Assembly: GCA_029007985.1 (NCBI GenBank)
Contig: JAQXIW010000031.1
Location: 1 to 64,000 of the forward strand
Reading direction: 5' to 3'
Source: Oscillospiraceae bacterium
GTDB taxonomy: Bacteria > Bacillota > Clostridia > Oscillospirales > Ruminococcaceae
DNA length: 64,000 nt
Below, piece by piece: positions 33,646 to 41,203 of the stretch (positions are counted from its first letter, which is position 1; each line of letters opens with the position of its first letter). The notes under the pieces are model-generated. The model worked only from the letters and a program-made list of their open reading frames with translations. It had not been told where the DNA came from and searched no databases. The position numbers were made by a program, and so were the translations under genes.

Positions 33646-33853
33646 ATTGTGGGGCAAATTACCCGATAAAATATACAACTTGTGATTATTGCTAATAATA
33701 TTACCAATAGTATTAACATTATGACTTTTATTGTTAGAAAGGCTTTTTGTTGTACACAAACCTGTTTATCAAAAAATGCTTTGACGGTTTCTATTCACGG
33801 AGATTTGTCCTAAAAATATCAAAAAAACACCGATTTTGCCGCAAAATTATTAT

Positions 33854-33882
33854 TTGAAAAAAATAATAATTAGTGTTATAAT
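33854..33882 (+). promoter_or_regulatory. Promoter of the primary-type sigma gene
   Basis: TTGAAA (33854-33859), a 17-bp spacer and TATAAT (33877-33882) are close to consensus. Transcription would start near 33889. Confidence 0.7.
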
Positions 33883-33920
33883 GTTTTAGTTATAAAAAAA
33901 TGAAAAGGCAATATAGATAC

Positions 33921-35069
33921 ATGAAAAATATTTCAACGGTACGGGAACTCATTGATTACGGCAAAAAGAACGGAAATAAACTTTCTTCAACGGAAATCAA
34001 TGAATTTCTTGACAATACGGATTTTGCGGATGACGAAATCGAAAAACTCTACGACAGTCTGAAAAACGCTCGCATTGATGTGGACAATTCGGAAGAAGAG
34101 ATCATCACACAGAACAATATAGAAAAATTTGAAAAAACTCTTGCCAGCGAAGGAGTCAGCGTTGACGACCCGGTAAAAGTCTACCTCAAAGAAATAGGAA
34201 ATATTCCTTTGCTCACATCACAGGACGAGGTCGATATTTCAAAAGAGGTAGAGCGGGGCAGATACGCTGAGGAAATGCTGCGGTCTGACGGCGACAGTCT
34301 GCCGGAGGATGTAAAAGCCGAATACAAAAAGATGGTCAGAAAAGGCGAGACGGCGAGAAAACGCCTGACCGAGAGCAACCTGCGTCTGGTTGTATCCGTC
34401 GCAAAAAGATATGTAAACAGAGGCATGGGCTTTTTGGATTTGATTCAAGAGGGAAACATCGGTCTTTTGAAAGCTGTTGAGAAATTCGACTATTCAAAAG
34501 GCTATAAATTCTCCACATACGCAACCTGGTGGATAAGACAGGCTATCACGAGGGCCCTTGCCGACCAATCGAGAACAATCAGAATCCCTGTTCACATGGT
34601 TGAGACCATCAACAGAATCAAAAAGATACAGGGCCAGCTCATAGCTCAAAACGACACGGAGCCGACGCCGGAAGAAATAGCCGAGGCCGCCGGGCTCTCG
34701 GTTGAAAAGGTCAATGAAATTCTCAAAGTAGGCCTTGACCCGCTCAGCCTTGACGCCACCGTGGGCGACGAAGACGATACCACTCTCGGCGATTTCGTAT
34801 CGGATTCCTCTGTTGAAACGCCGGATGGCACGGTGGAAATATCCCAGCTCAGAAGCGCAATTGACGAAGTGCTCAGTGCTCTGAACGAGAGAGAGGCTTT
34901 CGTTCTCAAACTGAGATTCGGTCTTGACGACGGCGAGGCAAAAACCCTCGAAGAAGTCGGCCAGGTGCTCGGCGTAACAAGAGAGAGAGTCAGACAGATT
35001 GAAGCAAAGGCATTGAGAAAAATCAGACATCCGCAGAGAAGCAAAATTTTAGTCGATTTCTACGAATAA
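33921..35069 (+). CDS. rpoD: Primary-type RNA polymerase sigma-70 factor (RpoD/SigA)
   Basis: The protein has 382 residues from 33921; an ATG seven codons earlier (33900) would leave only an 11-base leader. It has a region 1.1-like N-terminus ([20 protein letters not shown] to about 55) and region 1.2 ([20 protein letters not shown]). Region 2 is canonical, with [20 protein letters not shown] and the 2.4 helix [16 protein letters not shown]. Region 3 is present, and region 4 carries [20 protein letters not shown]. This is the full primary class, not an alternative factor. No dnaG lies upstream, unlike the common Firmicute rpoD operon, so it could be a second copy. Confidence 0.9.
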   Translation: MKNISTVRELIDYGKKNGNKLSSTEINEFLDNTDFADDEIEKLYDSLKNARIDVDNSEEEIITQNNIEKFEKTLASEGVSVDDPVKVYLKEIGNIPLLTSQDEVDISKEVERGRYAEEMLRSDGDSLPEDVKAEYKKMVRKGETARKRLTESNLRLVVSVAKRYVNRGMGFLDLIQEGNIGLLKAVEKFDYSKGYKFSTYATWWIRQAITRALADQSRTIRIPVHMVETINRIKKIQGQLIAQNDTEPTPEEIAEAAGLSVEKVNEILKVGLDPLSLDATVGDEDDTTLGDFVSDSSVETPDGTVEISQLRSAIDEVLSALNEREAFVLKLRFGLDDGEAKTLEEVGQVLGVTRERVRQIEAKALRKIRHPQRSKILVDFYE

Positions 35070-35082
35070 TTGAATATGCAAA

Positions 35083-35110
35083 AACACCTGCCCCCGCAGG
35101 TGTTTTTGTT
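35083..35110 (+). terminator. Intrinsic terminator after the sigma gene
   Basis: AACACCTG-cccccg-CAGGTGTT is followed by TTTG and more T residues. Confidence 0.82.
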
Positions 35111-35215
35111 TGCTGTTTTCATCGCATATATATTTCCATATATAATATGTAATTATATTGTCATTGTTATTAGAATAAATCACAGGATGTATATACAGCC
35201 GAGAGCCGTTCACAA

Positions 35216-35244
35216 AAAAATCCTGTGCTTTTGCACAGGATTAT
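35216..35244 (-). terminator. Intrinsic terminator after the ABC permease
   Basis: TCCTGTGC-tttt-GCACAGGA; the reverse-strand tail is a run of seven T residues. Confidence 0.85.
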
Positions 35245-35246
35245 TA

Positions 35247-35963
35247 TCAGTTTTTGAGTTTCTTTTCGATTACGCCGACCAGCTTTGTCAATATGACAAC
35301 CAATGCCAGATAGATTAGAGCGACGGCAAAAAGCGGCATAAAAGCGGACATCGTGCTGCCGCGGATAAGGTCACCGGCACGGGTTAAATCCGTAACCGCC
35401 ACATATCCGGCGACAGAGGTCTCTTTAAGAAGGGTTATAAATTCGTTGCACAAAGTCGGAATGATTGTGCGCACGGCCTGCGGCATTATGACCTTTACCA
35501 TTGTCTGCATATAGCTTAACCCCAAACTTCTGCCGGCTTCAAACTGCCCATTGTCGACGGAAAGAAAGCCCGAGCGGAATATTTCCGAAACATAGGCGCC
35601 GGAATTGATGCCGAATGTCAGGGTTGCCACCAGCTGACCGTTTTTTGATGACGCCATTATTACAAAGAACATTATCAAAAGCTGGACAATGACAGGGGTG
35701 CCCCTGATGACCGTGACATAGAATTTGCAAAGGGCGTTGCCGACTTTAAGCATAAAGCCCGGAAAACCGAATACCTTTTTTCCGTTCTGTTCGTAAGACA
35801 GACGGATGATTGCGGTCACGGCTCCCAACACGGTACCGATGATTACGGCGACAAGGGCAATCTGCAAAGTGACGCCCAGGCCTTTTACCAGCCATTTCCA
35901 CTTTGCACCCTTTATAAAGTTCAGATAAAAAGCCGCTTTGAATGAAGTGATGAATTTTTCCAT
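35247..35963 (-). CDS. Polar amino acid ABC transporter permease
   Basis: The protein has 238 residues from the ATG at 35963 after GGAGAAATC. About five helices are seen. The permease signature EAGRSLGLSYMQTMVKVIMPQA (the loop that contacts the ATPase) and FYVTVIRGTPVIVQLLIMFF are typical of HisMQ/GlnP-type permeases for polar amino acids. It follows its binding-protein gene on the same strand, with a hairpin in the 63-bp gap. No ATPase gene follows; a terminator lies three bases downstream of the stop. Confidence 0.93.
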   Translation of the reverse strand: MEKFITSFKAAFYLNFIKGAKWKWLVKGLGVTLQIALVAVIIGTVLGAVTAIIRLSYEQNGKKVFGFPGFMLKVGNALCKFYVTVIRGTPVIVQLLIMFFVIMASSKNGQLVATLTFGINSGAYVSEIFRSGFLSVDNGQFEAGRSLGLSYMQTMVKVIMPQAVRTIIPTLCNEFITLLKETSVAGYVAVTDLTRAGDLIRGSTMSAFMPLFAVALIYLALVVILTKLVGVIEKKLKN

Positions 35964-35985
35964 GATTTCTCCGATACAGCATAAA

Positions 35986-36012
35986 AGTGAGAGCATTTTG
36001 CTGCTCTCACAC
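35986..36012 (-). terminator. Hairpin between binding-protein and permease genes
   Basis: GTGAGAGC-attttgct-GCTCTCAC with a partly T-rich reverse-strand tail (TTTTATG). It probably lets the binding protein be made in excess over the permease. Confidence 0.65.
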
Positions 36013-36026
36013 TATGACTTTTGTGA

Positions 36027-36809
36027 TTATTTTGCGCTGATGTACTTGTCGATGACCGCCTGAATAGAACCGTCAGACAAAAGGTCCGACAGAGCCGCAT
36101 TGACCTGTGATATCATTTCGTCGTTGCCCAGCTTTGTACATACGGCGTATTCTTCCGTTACATATTCAGTTTCAAGAATTTTAAGACCTTCGTTCTTCGC
36201 CACAAATTCCTGTGCAGGAGCGTTGTCGATGATGATACAGTCGATTTTGCCTGTTTTGAGAGCCTGTACAAGATCTGTTGCTTTTACATATTCCATAATT
36301 GAGCATGTTGTCAGCTCGTTGGCGATGTCGTCGCTGAAATAAATGTCGCCTGTTGTCGAAAGCTGTGTGCCCACAACATATGTTGCGCCCTCTGCGTAAA
36401 GGTCGTCGACGGATTCGATGTCGCTGTCTTCGGTTACGATGACAACCTGCTGTGCGGTTACATAGCAATCAGAGAAAAGAACGGATTCTTTTCTGTCCTC
36501 TGTGATTGAGAAGCCCGACATACCCAAATCGTATTTGCCCGTGGCGACAGCCGGAATGATTGAGTTGAAGTCCATATTTACGATTTCAAGCTCATAGCCC
36601 ATTTTATCTGCGATAAGACCGGCGACTTCAACATCGATACCGGAAAAGTTGCCGTCGTCGTCGACAAATTCGTAAGGCGGAAAGTCGGCAGAAGTGGCGA
36701 CTGTCAAAACTTTTTTGTCTGTGTTTGTATCTTCGGTTTTATCGCTTGAACAAGCAACAAGCGAGAACGCCAAAACGGCGATTAAAGCTATTGAAAGTAA
36801 TTTTTTCAT
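36027..36809 (-). CDS. Amino acid ABC transporter substrate-binding lipoprotein
   Basis: The protein has 260 residues from the ATG at 36809 after AGGAGAAT. A lipoprotein signal ends with the lipobox LVACSS (C20). The mature part is an SBP_bac_3 domain: LTVATSADFPPYEFVDDDGN, FSGIDVEVAGLIADKMGYEL, and the hinge YDLGMSGFSITEDRKESVLF. It captures a polar amino acid outside the membrane for the permease at 35247-35963. Specificity cannot be read; the DVEVAG and R73-like region fits glutamine/cystine-type binders generally. Confidence 0.94.
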   Translation of the reverse strand: MKKLLSIALIAVLAFSLVACSSDKTEDTNTDKKVLTVATSADFPPYEFVDDDGNFSGIDVEVAGLIADKMGYELEIVNMDFNSIIPAVATGKYDLGMSGFSITEDRKESVLFSDCYVTAQQVVIVTEDSDIESVDDLYAEGATYVVGTQLSTTGDIYFSDDIANELTTCSIMEYVKATDLVQALKTGKIDCIIIDNAPAQEFVAKNEGLKILETEYVTEEYAVCTKLGNDEMISQVNAALSDLLSDGSIQAVIDKYISAK

Positions 36810-37042
36810 TTTCAAATTCTCCTGTGTGTATTTACAATAAATGTTATACACCCAAAAAGAGATTATGTCAACAGTAAAATGCATAAAAATACTAAAATGT
36901 AATATATTTGTTAATTATTTATTTAAGAATATGCAGATTTTTTAGTTAAATATACCATAAAATCAAAATACTGTTCCAAGTGGCGATTTTTGAGTGTTTA
37001 TTTACATCCGTAAAAAAGGGTAACGCCCAAAGCAAACGAAAA

Positions 37043-37076
37043 ACCCGGCGCGGAATATCCGCGTCGGGTGGTGTTT
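37043..37076 (-). terminator. Intrinsic terminator after the duplicated lipoprotein
   Basis: ACCCGGCGCGGA and TCCGCGTCGGGT pair over 12 positions with one mismatch. On the reverse strand TTTTTCG follows. Confidence 0.75.
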
Positions 37077-37105
37077 TCGGTTTAACCGTCAATTAAGCCT
37101 GTTAA

Positions 37106-37813
37106 TTATTCCGGCTTAGCAAATTTAATCATTGTTGCACCGGCTGCTGCGTCTTCTGAAAGAAGGCTGATCGGAGCTACTTCGTTGTGAAGTGTGTCGA
37201 ATGAACCTGTGTAACCTGATTCTGTTGTGAATTCGAGAACGAGAGCAAAGTCAACTGCGCCTTCCTTCTTGAGTTCTACTGAAGCAGCGTCTGCAAGGCC
37301 TTCGCCTGCAAGGTTTTCACCCTTGTCTTCTGAGCCTGCTTCATAGAGGTAGAGCTCTGTAACTGTTTCGCCTGTTGTGTTGTAAACTGTGTAAACGCCT
37401 TCTGCCGTAGGTACTTCAAATTTTACCGGTGTTGCGCCTGCTGCAGCGTCTGTTGAGATGAGAGCGACCGGAGCTTCTTCGATGTGAAGTGTATCGAATG
37501 AACCTGTGTCACCGTTAGCTGTTACCCATTCGAGTGAGAGAGTTGTATCTTCTGCGCCTTCGAATGTGAGAACTTTTGAACGGTAGTTCTTCATGCCGTT
37601 TTCACCGGCAAGGTTTTCGCCCTTGTCTTCAGAGCCTGCTTCGTGGAGGTAGAGCTCTGTGATTTTGTCGCCTGTTGTGTTGTAAACTGTGTATGTACCT
37701 GTTGCAACTGTCGGTTCTTTAACTTCTTCGGATGAAGAATCCTGCTTTGATGAGCAAGCAGCGAAAGAAAGAACCATTGCAGCAGCCATAGCCATTGCAA
37801 GAATCTTTTTCAT
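37106..37813 (-). CDS. Lipoprotein with a tandemly duplicated domain, unknown function
   Basis: The protein has 235 residues, starting after AAGGAG. The lipobox is FAACSS with the cysteine near residue 20. Two ~95-residue repeats follow (about 41-134 and 141-235). Each opens with YTVYNTTG and continues TELYL-x-EAGSEDKGENLAGE, then a hydrophobic strand, then TGSFDTLH and DAAAGAT near the end. The repeats are strongly alike even in the DNA, so the duplication is recent or held by conversion. Several domain positions suggest an all-beta surface domain. Codon bias is strong, indicating high expression. No family name is known to me. Confidence 0.75.
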   Translation of the reverse strand: MKKILAMAMAAAMVLSFAACSSKQDSSSEEVKEPTVATGTYTVYNTTGDKITELYLHEAGSEDKGENLAGENGMKNYRSKVLTFEGAEDTTLSLEWVTANGDTGSFDTLHIEEAPVALISTDAAAGATPVKFEVPTAEGVYTVYNTTGETVTELYLYEAGSEDKGENLAGEGLADAASVELKKEGAVDFALVLEFTTESGYTGSFDTLHNEVAPISLLSEDAAAGATMIKFAKPE

Positions 37814-37942
37814 TGTTTTTACTCCTTTTTAATTTAAATATCTTATCAAGATTTCGTGTTGATTATATTACATTTGTGTTATATAATAATTACATAATTC
37901 GTTATAAAAGTTCTATGTTTCTTTATTTTAGGTTACAATTTT

Positions 37943-38857
37943 ATGTCAAAACCGTTACTAAATAAGCTGAAAATACAAAATGATGAAATATCCGATATTA
38001 TTACCTCCTTTGACTTGAGGGCGGTGGAGTGCGGCGAGATACTGACGGATACCAACGACTCTCATGGCGAGGTTTTTTCTCACTATTTCAGAATAAACTA
38101 TATAGAAGACGGCAAGGCATATTACAGGTACGAGGGGCGGACGATTGAGCTGGAGACGGGCTCGGTGGCTTTTTTAGAGCCTAATGTCACGCTTTCGGTT
38201 GACGAGGGCAAGCCGGTCAAAATTCTCTTTGTCAATTTCGAAATAAAAGCGATAGATAAAAGGAATCTATTTATCAAAGAGATGAATGTGGCGTTTCCTT
38301 TTCTTCACATACACGACGAAGATAACGTTATACGCACGATAATGCACATCATCTTGAAGCTGGCGAAGGAAAACAAAACGGGAGCCGGTCTTGAAATTCA
38401 AAACAACTTTTTGAATTTGATTGTAAGACTTGTCAGACAGAACGGAAGTCATCACCATGATTTGCTCGACAAACCGTCAAACAGGGCGGACGACTTATTC
38501 AATGACGCAGTAAAGTATATAAATGAAAATATCGGCAGAAATTTCAAACTCGCCGAGTTAGCGGAATATCTGAATATCAGCAACAACTATCTTTACAAGA
38601 TATTTACCGCCCATATCGGCAAATCGCCGTCGGAATTCACGGCGGATATGCGAATTGATATTGCAAAGAGCTATCTTTCCAACCCGAATATTCAGATAAA
38701 ATCCATTGCGGCGAATCTGGGGTACGACACGGTTGCTCACTTTTCGCGGACATTTAAGAGAATCACCGGTATATCGCCGGGCGAGTATCGAAAACAGACG
38801 GTAAATCGGCTGAAAGAAAAAATAAAAAGAGAAGCCGAGCTACACGGCAATACATAA
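37943..38857 (+). CDS. AraC-family transcriptional regulator
   Basis: The protein has 304 residues. The N-terminal part (to about 130) is cupin-like, with YYRYEGRTIELETGSVAFLEPN. The C-terminal part has the two AraC helix-turn-helix units: FKLAELAEYLNISNNYLYKIFTAHIG (about 195-220) and IKSIAANLGYDTVAHFSRTFKRITGISPGEYRK (about 248-280). It is divergent from the duplicated lipoprotein gene (130 bp), which may be its target. The ribosome site is weak. The inducer is unknown. Confidence 0.9.
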   Translation: MSKPLLNKLKIQNDEISDIITSFDLRAVECGEILTDTNDSHGEVFSHYFRINYIEDGKAYYRYEGRTIELETGSVAFLEPNVTLSVDEGKPVKILFVNFEIKAIDKRNLFIKEMNVAFPFLHIHDEDNVIRTIMHIILKLAKENKTGAGLEIQNNFLNLIVRLVRQNGSHHHDLLDKPSNRADDLFNDAVKYINENIGRNFKLAELAEYLNISNNYLYKIFTAHIGKSPSEFTADMRIDIAKSYLSNPNIQIKSIAANLGYDTVAHFSRTFKRITGISPGEYRKQTVNRLKEKIKREAELHGNT

Positions 38858-38863
38858 GACAAA

Positions 38864-38892
38864 AACAGCGGGTATGTACCCGCTGTTTTCGT
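38864..38892 (+). terminator. Intrinsic terminator between AraC and AGCS genes
   Basis: AACAGCGGGT-atgt-ACCCGCTGTT is a 10-bp stem ending in TTTTCG. Confidence 0.85.
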
Positions 38893-38921
38893 TTAGAGAA
38901 GATAATATATGTTAAAAAATG

Positions 38922-40295
38922 TCACTTTTCGTCTTTTGATTTGACCGTGTTTACCACGAGAGCCGTGAGAGCAAACAGGGCCAAGGCATTAGGGATAACC
39001 ATCAGCTGATTAAACATATCCGACAATTCCCAAACCAAGTCGTTTTCCGCCAATGTGCCCATAAATATAAAAGCCATTGCTATTATTGTGTATATCTTTG
39101 TCCGCTTTTTGCCGAAAAGGTATTCCACATTTATTTTGCCGAATAAATTCCAGCTGAGAATGGTTGAGAAGGCAAAGAAGAAAAGACAGACAGCTACGAA
39201 CATAGAGCCTACGCTTGCGCCGAAAGCAACTCCGAATGCCGTCTGGGCGAGATTTGCCTTACCTATTCCGTCCGGAATAACGCCGCTTCCCAAAATGCCA
39301 TCGCTCGTGTAGAGAGTAGAGATTATTACAAGGGCGTTCATTGTCAAAACTACAAATGTGTCGAGAAATACGCCCATCATGGCGACGACGCCTTGGTCAT
39401 GAGGGTTCTCAACTGTTGCAAGAGCGTGGGCGTGCGGCGTAGAACCCATACCGGCCTCATTGGAGAAAAGACCTCTCTTTACGCCCTGAGAAACCGCTGT
39501 TTTTATCGCATAACCGAATCCGCCGCCGATAATTGCCTGGGGCTTGAAAGCGTATCTGAAAATCATTGCGAAGGTTTCCGGTATGTACTTCGCCCTCATA
39601 GCAAGCACACCGAAGCCGCCGACTAAGAATATCAAAGCCATTACCGGCACTATTTTTTCCAAAACGGAAGCCAAACGGCTGTTGCCACCGATGAAAATTA
39701 CAAAGCAGATAGCCAAAAGAATTAAGCCCGTAATCCAATTCGGAATACCGAAAGCCGTGTTCATTGTCGAGCCGATGGAGTTGGACTGTACCATACAGCC
39801 GAAAAAGCCCAGAGCAAGTATTGTCGCCACGGAAAAGAATCTTGCCAGCGCCTTGCCGAAGCTTCCCTTAAAAGCCGTAGTGATGTAATATGCCGGGCCG
39901 CCGGAAACAGAGCCGTCGGCGTTTTCAATTCTCGTCTTTTGAGCGAGCACGGCCTCGGAATAAATTGTAGCCATGCCGAAAAAGGCGATAATCCACATCC
40001 AGAAAATTGCGCCCGGGCCGCCGGTCAGTATTGCACCCGACGCACCGACAATATTACCTGTGCCGACCTGTGCGGCGACGGCGGTTGCAAGAGCCTGAAA
40101 GGACGACATACCGCTTTGCTGCTTTTCGCCGTTGAGATTGATATTGCCGAAAACTTTTTTCCAACCCTCGCCGAAATATCTTATCTGGACAAACCTTGTT
40201 TTAATGCTGTACCAAAGACCGACGCCGATAAGCAAAATAATCAAAATATAGTCGGATAGATAAGAATTGATTTTTGAAACAATAGACAGTAACAT
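38922..40295 (-). CDS. Sodium:alanine/glycine symporter (AGCS family)
   Basis: The protein has 457 residues and about 10-11 helices. Family signatures are present: AVAAQVGTGNIVGASGAILT and GGPGAIFWMWIIAFFGMAT in the first third, and GLFSNEAGMGSTPHAHALA in the middle. AGCS proteins take up glycine or alanine with sodium. The start follows AAGGGGGAA. A glycine riboswitch with a downstream terminator lies in the 5' leader, so the likely substrate is glycine and expression responds to it. Confidence 0.94.
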   Translation of the reverse strand: MLLSIVSKINSYLSDYILIILLIGVGLWYSIKTRFVQIRYFGEGWKKVFGNINLNGEKQQSGMSSFQALATAVAAQVGTGNIVGASGAILTGGPGAIFWMWIIAFFGMATIYSEAVLAQKTRIENADGSVSGGPAYYITTAFKGSFGKALARFFSVATILALGFFGCMVQSNSIGSTMNTAFGIPNWITGLILLAICFVIFIGGNSRLASVLEKIVPVMALIFLVGGFGVLAMRAKYIPETFAMIFRYAFKPQAIIGGGFGYAIKTAVSQGVKRGLFSNEAGMGSTPHAHALATVENPHDQGVVAMMGVFLDTFVVLTMNALVIISTLYTSDGILGSGVIPDGIGKANLAQTAFGVAFGASVGSMFVAVCLFFFAFSTILSWNLFGKINVEYLFGKKRTKIYTIIAMAFIFMGTLAENDLVWELSDMFNQLMVIPNALALFALTALVVNTVKSKDEK

Positions 40296-40332
40296 ATTTT
40301 CCCCCTTATGCTGTCATCATATTTTTTGTAAA

Positions 40333-40369
40333 CTAAAAAGAGAGCCGCCGCCGACGCGGACGCTCTCCG
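40333..40369 (-). terminator. Riboswitch expression-platform terminator
   Basis: On the reverse strand GAGAGC-(GC-rich)-GCTCTC is followed by TTTTTAG, between the glycine aptamer and the AGCS start. The CCGGAGAG arm repeats an aptamer sequence, which fits competing folds. Confidence 0.7.
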
Positions 40370-40419
40370 GAAAATCAAAATTCGTACATCAAAACAATAT
40401 AACAATAATAAATGTAAGG

Positions 40420-40520
40420 ATGTAAAATTTCTCCATTCTTTTGCCTGAGAGATTGAGCGGCGTACCGCCTTGCCCCTTCGGCACCTGATTTAACAGGATT
40501 CTCCGGAGTGTCCTCTGTGT
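40420..40520 (-). ncRNA. Glycine riboswitch (single aptamer)
   Basis: On the reverse strand the conserved glycine-aptamer core is visible in order: CACTCCGGAGAATCC, then CAGGTGCCGAAGGGGCAA, the GGCGG-tac-GCCGC stem and AATCTCTCAGGCAAAAG. Only one aptamer is seen, rather than the common tandem. It sits in the leader of a sodium:glycine/alanine symporter, followed by a terminator. Coordinates are approximate at both ends. The rest of 40521-40735 shows no gene. Confidence 0.9.
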
Positions 40521-40735
40521 ACAGTCTTAATAAAAATTCAGCACACTTCACAGGACTGTTTACTTATATAGAATACAAAATCTGTATGACTTGATGTTAT
40601 CACAGCAGGGGTGAATATGCAATAGTGTTTACACGGTCTGAAAAAAGTTTGGATATTGTAACAATAAGCAACGAAAATGCGGGTGCGGTTTTGTAAAGAA
40701 TACATACAATAATCCATACAATTTTCAAATAATAC

Positions 40736-41062
40736 TCAATAATCTGTGCTGTACGGGTCCCAGCGGCATATTTTCATATCCACAAATCCCGGTTTTTTGA
40801 ATATTACGCCCTCGCTTTTCAAAAGGTTTTCCTGTTCCGTCCATCCGGGTGCTGTCCTGCCGGCGCCGTTTACGACGCGATGACAGGGAAAATCGCCGTA
40901 CATTCCGGACACGCTCAACACTTTGCCGACAAGGCGTGCGTTTTTCTCTCTGCCTATCAGTTTTGCTATCTGACCGTAGGATGCCACTTTGCCGCAGGGT
41001 ATCTCCTCGACAACAGCCAATATTTCGTATATTATGTCTTCGTTTAACTCGGTTTTGGTCAT
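40736..41062 (-). CDS. MGMT-family methyltransferase-like protein (short form)
   Basis: The protein has 108 residues, starting after GGAGACAAATAC. It contains the DNA-binding part VEEIPCGKVASYGQIAKLIG and the active-site box DFPCHRVVNGAGR with the reactive cysteine, so it differs from alkyltransferase-like proteins in which this cysteine is replaced. It lacks the N-terminal domain of full Ogt. Family members repair or sense O6-alkylguanine. Whether this short form transfers alkyl groups is not certain. Confidence 0.85.
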   Translation of the reverse strand: MTKTELNEDIIYEILAVVEEIPCGKVASYGQIAKLIGREKNARLVGKVLSVSGMYGDFPCHRVVNGAGRTAPGWTEQENLLKSEGVIFKKPGFVDMKICRWDPYSTDY

Positions 41063-41203
41063 GTATTTGTCTCCAAATAGTTTTTACTATCCTATATTAT
41101 ACCACATTTTATATTTTTTGTTATTGAATTGATCATATATTACATGTTATAATCAAAATTAATAAGTATATGTTCATAAATTATTATTGTAAGGCTTGAT
41201 TTA

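Noticed and set aside
35986-36012. Terminator that would separate binding protein and permease into two units
   Set aside because: The permease has no clear promoter in the 63-bp gap. Partial termination within one operon is the simpler reading.
40420-40520. Possible tandem glycine riboswitch
   Set aside because: Only one set of core motifs is present; the upstream sequence to 40600 does not contain a second.
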